Positions 57,766 through 64,000 of a stretch of DNA of 64,000 nucleotides are shown here, piece by piece. The stretch comes from Tetraselmis striata (lineage: Eukaryota; Chlorophyta; Chlorodendrophyceae; Chlorodendrales; Chlorodendraceae): NCBI GenBank assembly GCA_006384855.1, contig VCJN01000650.1:1-64000 (forward strand). Reading direction: 5' to 3'. The translations under genes were made by a program, and so were the position numbers. Under the pieces are notes generated by a model. That model made no database searches. It had not been told where the DNA came from and was given only the letters and a program-made list of their open reading frames with translations. Every line of letters begins with the position of its first letter. Within the stretch, counting starts at the first letter, position 1.

Positions 57766-58383
57766 GCTTGCGCGCTGTGAAAACTGCCACTTCCTCTATG
57801 CCCCTCGCCTGCAAGCCCGACGCCATCATAGCAGGCAGGCGCTCGTTAAACTCGGAGGGTCTGCAAGTTGAGGTGCAGAGATGCGGCGCAGTGAAGTGGC
57901 AGGGAGCGAGCTCCTACTTCGCACAGCATGTGGAGATTTCAGTTGACACGCACGAGTTCAGGTGTGTGTGTGTGGGGGGGGGGGGGGGGGGAGGCAGTTC
58001 GAGGGGGCGCAGGGAGGGTACATGAATCACTTGCCCTGGACGCCGTGGGGACTGGGCGGGGGGGGGGGGGGGGGCAGTTCGAGGGGGCGCAGGGAGGGTA
58101 CCTGAATCTCTTGCCCTGGACGCCGTGGGGACTGGGCGGGGCTCGGCGGCTGGTGTGCTCCTCACCGCCGCAACAGGGGATGGTGTGCTCCTCCCTAAAG
58201 AGTGGCTTCCGGCTAATTACATAACCCCACCGAGTGTGGTTCCATACGTCGCTGCTGCCGCGCTATGCGTTGTGCGTTGTGCTCGCGAGTGCTCATACTG
58301 TATCCGCGTACAGTGGCAGTGGCGCGCAGTGGCCGGCAGATGAACCGGCGGGGGGGGGGGGGGGGGGGGGGAAGTCCCATACA
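57766..58383. other. Upstream flank of NNRD with duplicated segment and G runs
   Basis: Holds the NNRD promoter side, the direct duplication at 57990-58145 and G runs at about 57974-57990, 58057-58072 and 58350-58370. No further gene recognised. Confidence 0.5.
57990..58145. repeat. Direct duplication, about 80-bp unit
   Basis: GCAGTTCGAGGGGGCGCAGG through CCTGGACGCCGTGGGGACTG occurs twice, from about 57994 and 58074, with two single-base differences. A G run precedes each copy, so the duplication joint coincides with a homopolymer. Confidence 0.9.
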
Positions 58384-58733
58384 TTTCAACAGCATGCAAT
58401 CGAGAATGATTTTGCCAAACACGATGCGGAGGCAGTTTCACACGGAAAAGCGCCATTAATGTATGGCTAGGAAGGTTCAGCGAATGGGGAGGGAATGTCG
58501 GAGGAGGAGCCCGCAGGGCGGAGGCGGAAAACGGGAGGGCGCTGCCGAAGGCAGCGAGCTGGAAGAGGGTAGACGAGCTGCTGGTGGCTGTCCGAGGTAG
58601 CTCCCCGGCCGGGAGCGCAGGAGTCGCGGGCGATGGGGTAGCCCGTACTAACTAAAACCCGATGGTACCGGTTACCTGACCAGTTGAAACCACGAACTGA
58701 CCGCACGGGTCGCAATAGGACAGTAAATAGGAC
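58384..58733 (+). repeat. R repeat, copy 4, left part
   Basis: TTTCAACAGCATGCAATCGAG, ACACGGAAAAGCGCCAT, GGCAGCGAGCTGGAAGAGGG and CCGGCCGGGAGCGCAGGAGT follow the R order of 19254-19612. The repeat is cut near its end by the hAT-like transposon and resumes at about 63255. Confidence 0.85.
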
Positions 58734-59605
58734 ACTACCTAGAAATAGTGGGTATTCGGGGGGTGGGGTATGCGGGGGGCACAGCAGACCTTCCTGGGGC
58801 AGGGGGGGCACAGAGGGGGGCGTCTGGCAGCTTGGGCACACCGGCAGAGGCTGAGGGGCATGGGGTGGGCCAGCGGCCTCAGGCAGGCAGGGGGGCGATT
58901 CCGCGATTGGGCGAAACTGAATGGCTGCCTTGCGGGCTTGCTGGAGTTTCTTTTGCGTCTTCTTTTGTGTTTTTATTTTTGCTCCGGCCCGGGACGACTA
59001 ACGATTACTGGCATCTAGAGTAAGGATTATACTATTCGTAGATAGCGCGGAACATATTTCCGATGTAATCCTTGCCGATGTAACAGTTGTATACGAGTAC
59101 TTTCCGTGACGAGTGATGCATCAGCAAATTTAACGTGCATAAGATCAATTTGCATCCGTGTTGAGGGTAGTAACCACATCCTTGATGCCCTGCCGGGCAG
59201 GGCGGGGGCGCCAGGGGGGCAGCATCGCGTATGAACGTGAAAGATGGCGAAAAACAGTGGCGTTTTATAGTGGCAGATGCGCGGAAGACCCGCGGTGCCC
59301 TGCCCCCCCGTGCCCCCCTGCCCGTGTACTTTGCCTGAATTGCAGACGCGCAGGGGGGCACTGGCCGCGTATGTTTGGCAGCGCCTAGCGCGTATGTTTT
59401 GCAGCGTACGCCTGGCGGTATACGAGGCATCAGTCAAGTCATCGTCGCGTCGCGTCGTCACATCTGTATCGACACAGCATCGACGACACTACCGGTACGC
59501 AGCAACAGTTGACCTTTCCCAGATTCCGGCGCCAGCAATCCAGCATAGAGCCCAGTCAGCGACTCAGCGCCAGCCCGCCCGACTTTTTGCTGCACTGCTG
59601 CAAAC

Positions 59606-62600
59606 ATGACGCGGAAGCGAAGCAACATCGCAGGGGACGACGTGCCTCGCGCGGCGGCGCTGCGGCCAAAGAAGCTGTGTGGCGTTTCTGGTTGCGGATA
59701 CACCGCCAGAGCCGACAAGCCTGACCAGTGGGCGTCCCACTACCGCAGGGAACACGGGGCGGACCCTCCCAACGTGAAGGACCTGCCTAGAGCGCCACCA
59801 CCAGGGCAGACTACCCTATTTCAGGTCAGAGGTTTGCCATCTCAGACGGCACGAGAGCCTCAGCCGCCGCAACCGCCGACCCGAGCAGGTCCGAGCGTTC
59901 CGCCGCCGTCGGAGCCAGGTCAGGCAGACGCCAGGACTGCCAGCACGGACGGAGGCGGGAGCGCCGAATATATCGACATTGCACAGATGTGCAACGCACT
60001 GTTCGGGGAGAACGGCGCAGAGATTACAGCGGAGAGTGCGCAGCAGTTCATACAACGTGTGGCTAAGGCAGTGGCAGCCGAGGCGGCCGCGTCCCTTGGC
60101 AAAGACATGGCTACTAAGTCAGACGTGCAGCGTGTTATTGATATGGTTATGGACACTGGCGAGGAGCAATTGCAGGAAGGATATGAAATCACTGACCGCG
60201 ATCAATACGCAAAGGCAGTGCGGTCAGAAAAGATAGAGGCCATGGCAGAGCAGTTTGGTTTTCTGTTGGTGCAGGACGAGAAAGGGAAGCGCTGCGCTGT
60301 GTGTCCTTTATGCAGTCAGCTCAGGGCTCGCAAAGGCAAGGAGGGTTGAACACTCAAGGTCTCAGCCTTGCCGGTACACAGAATCAAGCAGAACTGGCTG
60401 GCTCACACCCAGTCAGCCACGCACAAAAGAGCCAAGGACATGAGAGCGGAGCTGGAGAGCGAAGCGCAACGCAGCCGCAACATCGGTGAAAATCTGGTGC
60501 GGCTTGTCTTGCAAACCATCAGGGAAGCTGGCTCGCGGCAGGACTTTGAGCGCAAAGTGGTGGACTTCTACAAGATGGGTGGCCGTGTGGGCAGGTTCAA
60601 CCATTCCGAGAAGTTTATGAAAGGTGAAATCATTATATGAATTGACCATAACCCGTATCCGCGACTACCTCAAAGAGGTTGATCCTGCCACAGGCAAGCC
60701 ACGTGTTTTTGCTAGCACTGCTGATAAAGTGACAGAGCAAAGCCGCACTGGCCAAGCTGTTGGGTTATTGTTCTTTGATAAAGGCATCATCAAGTCAGCC
60801 TTTGTGGATTATATATTGGCAAAGGATGGCTCTGGGAAAGGCCTTGCAGATGAGTTGATTGAGACCTGCATGTATGAAACATTGAAATTCACCCGAGAGG
60901 AGCTAAGGCAACAATTAGTGGGTTTTGCTGCCGATGGCCAGTATTTGGCCAATAATGTGGCGGAGGAGTTGGCAAAGCACTTGCTACCGGAGGAGGACAG
61001 GGATGACATCGATAAGGTGAGCATCATTATGGCATGGTTGCTATGCACATGGGATGCAGCCCACCGGTTGGAGCTAACCATTGGCGACGTCCGTAAGGAT
61101 AAGCCATCTGTCGCCCGCCAGATAGAAGTGGCTGCGCCACGCCGCCGCATCCCGCCCCCTGGCTCCCCCAGCACTACTGCCCCAGCCAGCCAGGAGCAGG
61201 GTGATGAGCAGGCGGCGGCCATGGACACTGCCGCCTCAGCCAGCCAGCCAGAGCCTAATGTGCAGCAGGCGGACAGTGCCGCCCCAACTGGCCAACAGCT
61301 GCGCCGGACAGCCCGCGCCCGGCGACCGACCAGGAAGGCGGAAGAGTCACTTCAGCAAAGTGCTCACCACCTCACACGCGGAGTTGTGCCTGCACCCATG
61401 TTTGCGCAACCTGCCCTGCCATCACATCACACATCACAGGAGGAGGGTGTAGTTGGTGAGGATGGGGACGAGGCAAGCGAAGCTCCAGCAAATGAGAGCG
61501 GGGCTGCAACAGGAGCTGCCTCAGCTAGGGAGGAAGGAGAGCTGCCCAGCGTTGAGTGGTACGCCAAAATATCTGAGCTCATTTCTGATATTTACACAAA
61601 GTTCAGCTATGGCCAGGGATACGAAAGCCTGCTGGACATTGCAAATGACATGGACACATTATTGTATGCACTTAAGCGCTTCTGTGACACAAGATTTGCA
61701 CAGTCAGAGCACAAAGTGTATCAGAATTTTGTCAGAAATTATATTGTGTTGTTGAAAGGGATACGTGACAAAATTGCTGGTCCTAAGGTCACAGAGAAAG
61801 AGAGAGTCAAAATGCAGGGTTGGCTTGATAACGGCCTACTGAATTATTGATTTATGGCTGAGGTCACTTGCCTTGTCCCCCTGCTTGAGAAGTGCATGAA
61901 TCTGAGTTTGGAAATGCAAACGGTGAATACCATCCCATGGGAATTGATAGATGATGAGAATCGATTCTTTAATGAGATGCTTGACATGAGAGATGCGCTC
62001 AGGTTGGAGCAAGGTTTCAGTGAAGAACATTTTCCGTTCTTGCATCGCCGCGTGCATGGCCAGGCTGCGGAGGGCACTGCCACATATGCTGAGTTCTTGA
62101 AATCAGGGGAGCTGCTTGGGGAGCGCCTGGCCATCCATTGCGCGACGTTCCCCGCTGACAACCCAGAATGCACGCAGGCTCAAGCCTACACTGATCTCCA
62201 GCATTTCATTGCTGATTGGATCGATAACATAGTTCATTTCTTTCAGGTGAGGTTCATTGATGATGAGCATGAAATGATTGCTGTTGCAGCAAAGTGCTTG
62301 GACTTGAGATTGTATTGCAGGAAATCATTTCCAGGATATTCGTCTCTAGCCCAATATATGGATGCAGAGGTGAAGCAGCCATTCCGTCAGGTATGGAAAT
62401 GGGTAAGTGCGGCTGGTGTGAATGTTGAGCCCTGGGAGGCTTCCTGGACAGCTCTGCAAAACTTGGCCCGCTGCTTGCATGAGGATGTCACCAGCTTTTA
62501 TGCAGGGGCAGACTCTGAGGAGTCACGGCACAAATGGCATGACAAAGATTGTAATGTCAATGTGTCGGGCACCGTCATTCAAGAACAAGTCCTGACGGAC

Positions 62601-62960
62601 AGCAAGTTCTACGAAGGTGCAAAGCCGGCTTTACACATTTACTGCATGACTGTCCTGAAAACTGCAAATGAAGCTGTTGTGGAGGCAATGTGTGGCTTTG
62701 TTGACAAGCATGCTGTCGGACAGCGTGGGTTGTCATTCGCCATGTATGCATATGAGTCAATTGTGCATTTCAACATGCCTTCCCCAGCTCGATCTGACCA
62801 ATTCATAAAAGATGCTCTTCGGTTGTATGGGCAAGTAACTCAACAAAGCGGCATTGTGAGATTTTTGTCCACAGATAAGAAGCAAAGATATCTTACAACC
62901 GACGTCTCTGAAGTAGTTGACAGGCGCATGGCTGAAGAGTCAAAATTGTCCTTCATGTGA
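59606..62960 (+). pseudogene. hAT-like transposase with two zinc-finger motifs, interrupted
   Basis: About 1,100 codons. The N-terminus has a C2H2 motif (CGVSGCGYTARADKPDQWAS, then HYRREH) and, later, a Cys pair (CAVCPLC) with HTQSATH, as in BED/TTF-type fingers. The catalytic RNase-H-like core follows: an Asp in LVGFAADGQYLANN, an Asp in WLLCTWDAAHRLEL, then FSYGQGYESLLDI and CDTRFAQSEHKVYQNF. Late comes a Glu in NEAVVEAMCGFVDKHAVGQR, matching the third acid and the dimerisation region. A Pro/Ala/Gln-rich insert (about 61130-61530) splits the core. Interruptions: a stop at about 60347-60349 (possibly inside an unrecognised intron), a one-base frame change near 60622, and a TGA at 61848-61850. 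Relatives are the ZNF862/KIAA1586-like transposase group of animals and protists. Confidence 0.75.
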
Positions 62961-63118
62961 TGATTGTCGTTCATGTAAATGTTTTTTTTTACATTGCTGC
63001 CAAATATCTGAGCCGATTTCTTTGAATAGTCTTAGAGTTGTTTCGCGGACAGACAGGCGCTCGAATACCAAATTTATTAAGGAATAACTCACTTTTAACC
63101 GTAAAATCCAAAAAATTT

Positions 63119-63240
63119 TCTGGGGGGGGGGGCCTGGATGGCCCCCCCCCAGACCCCCCCCCTTCGAGTGGCGCCGGGCGCTCCGCGCCCGGCGCGTGGG
63201 GGGGCGCCCCCCGCGCTGCGCGCGGGGGGCGCCCCCCCAC
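63119..63240. repeat. Three consecutive GC hairpins at the transposon's right end
   Basis: Hairpin 1 at about 63119-63153 pairs a G11 with a C9 tract around TGGAT. Hairpin 2 at 63171-63195 is GCGCCGGGCG / CGCCCGGCGC with loop CTCCG. Hairpin 3 at 63196-63240 has perfect 21-base arms with loop TGC. Hairpins 2 and 3 abut, and hairpin 3's right arm runs into the terminal inverted repeat. Confidence 0.92.
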
Positions 63241-63254
63241 TATTTCTAGGTAGG

Positions 63255-64000
63255 GGACAGTTCAATTCGTTGGAAACCCCATAGACACGTTCAGATCATT
63301 TCAACATGCAATCGATTCTGGTTTACACGCGGTTATTCGTTTACGACTGCGAGCGTGGGCAGTTGGCAGGCGTGCCGACCAGACGAAGGCGGAAGATGTC
63401 GTGAATTGTAGAAGGGGTCTGGCTCCGAGAGGCTACACCTCGATCGAGGCGCAGGCGCATAGCAGACGCGGACGGGAGATGTTGACTGCGCGAATGCCGG
63501 AGCGAGATATCACGGAAGTGTCGCGGGATTACTGCGCTATCTCCCGACGGCGCCCTACAGCATGTGTCAGCGCCCGGCACGAGCCGGAATTGCAGGCCAG
63601 TAGGATGAGCGGCCAAGTTGGCGACGAGTGCAAAGCGGAGCAACGGCACATACAACAGTGGGACGAGTACAGCTGCGCGCACGGGTGCGCAGGCGCGCCG
63701 CGCACGGCCAGGTGAAGTACTGGTACGCTGTTCGCGACGCGGCGGTAACTCTGCACATGTATTACAGGCGACGCACATTGCGAGGGTTGGACACGTAACC
63801 CCGCGCGATGACAGTGGCGTAAGGCCGCTGCCATCACCAGCGGCGGTCGTCTCGCTGCCTGACGTGAAGGGCGGCGCGTGAAACGCACAACGCTTTGGGG
63901 CGCGGGCACGTGGGACCCAGTGTGGTCGTGTCGTAGTACCGGCTCTTATAGGTGTGTCGGGGTCGGTTGCTGTCGGCGGCGTCGCAAAACACCCGCCGAC
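63255..64000 (+). repeat. R repeat resumed and body repeat, copy 3 (cut by window end)
   Basis: Continues R with GGAAACCCCATAGACACGTT, then the body repeat (GTTTACGACTGCGAGCGTGG, CCAGACGAAGGCGGAAGATG, CCATCACCAGCGGCGGTCGT) in the order of 19613-20300. It runs off the right edge of the window. No coding sequence accepted. Confidence 0.82.

Larger units (their letters stand above)
58734..63254 (+). mobile_element. hAT-like DNA transposon inserted in an R repeat
   Basis: Terminal inverted repeats: TACCTAGAAATAGTGGG at the left end and its exact complement CCCACTATTTCTAGGTA at the right. Flanks TAGGACAC (left) and GGGGACAG (right) could be a decayed 8-base target duplication, the size typical of hAT. 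The flanking R/body repeat is continuous if the insert is removed. The element carries one transposase gene (59606-62960) and GC-rich hairpins at its right end. The transposase is recognisable over its length but has interruptions, so this copy is probably inactive, although recent enough for its terminal repeats to match exactly. Confidence 0.82.

Overview
This is nuclear DNA of a eukaryotic alga, most likely a green alga of prasinophyte grade; that placement is an inference. The evidence is intron-rich, GC-rich genes with GT-AG and a few GC-AG introns, a eukaryotic tRNA-Gly, mitochondrial and plastid proteins of plant type (a CBSX3-like CBS protein, SURF1, plastid-type Rossmann and NTF2-like proteins), and long C or G homopolymers inside introns. 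Genes are sparse and sit between large repeat-rich stretches. Exon ends were read by eye and may be off by one or two bases.

Layout. 1-2.3 kb: the 3' half of a CBSX3-like gene (+) meets SURF1 (-) tail to tail. 5.5-7.1 kb: a CCCH zinc-finger, methyltransferase-like gene (-) with one apparent frame break. 7.4-24.1 kb: a repeat-dominated block with homopolymers, a CTGCAG-rich array, a fossil DIRS-like reverse-transcriptase element, a fossil gag/ORF1-like block, and an array of about 2.2-kb non-coding repeats. 25.2-29.3 kb: a telobox-type Myb gene (+) with a 2.1-kb intron, possibly continuing into exons up to 29320. 29.4-30.4 kb: a single-exon Rossmann-fold (extended SDR-like) gene (-). 31.06 kb: tRNA-Gly(GCC). 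32-41.4 kb: spacer with several unrecognised coding-like stretches and a second fossil DIRS-like element.

42.2-49.6 kb holds a long many-exon locus (+). Its 5' part encodes a J domain, a Gly/Tyr-rich linker, an FN3-like domain and acidic NPFSxLDE modules. Its 3' part encodes four CCCH zinc fingers made by tandem duplication of one exon pair, with all unit introns in phase 0. 52.2-53.0 kb: a plastid-targeted NTF2/SnoaL-like protein (-). 55.9-57.8 kb: a complete six-exon ATP-dependent NAD(P)HX dehydratase gene (-). 58.4-64.0 kb: another copy of the 2.2-kb repeat, split by a 4.5-kb hAT-like DNA transposon that has matching 17-18-bp terminal inverted repeats, a nearly full-length but interrupted transposase gene, and a row of strong hairpins at its right end.

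The recognised genes are mostly organelle housekeeping: SURF1 for cytochrome c oxidase assembly, CBSX3-like redox regulation, NAD(P)HX repair and plastid proteins. They do not form a pathway cluster. The most unusual features are the tandem CCCH exon pairs, the sense-strand C tracts of the introns, and the layered repeats.
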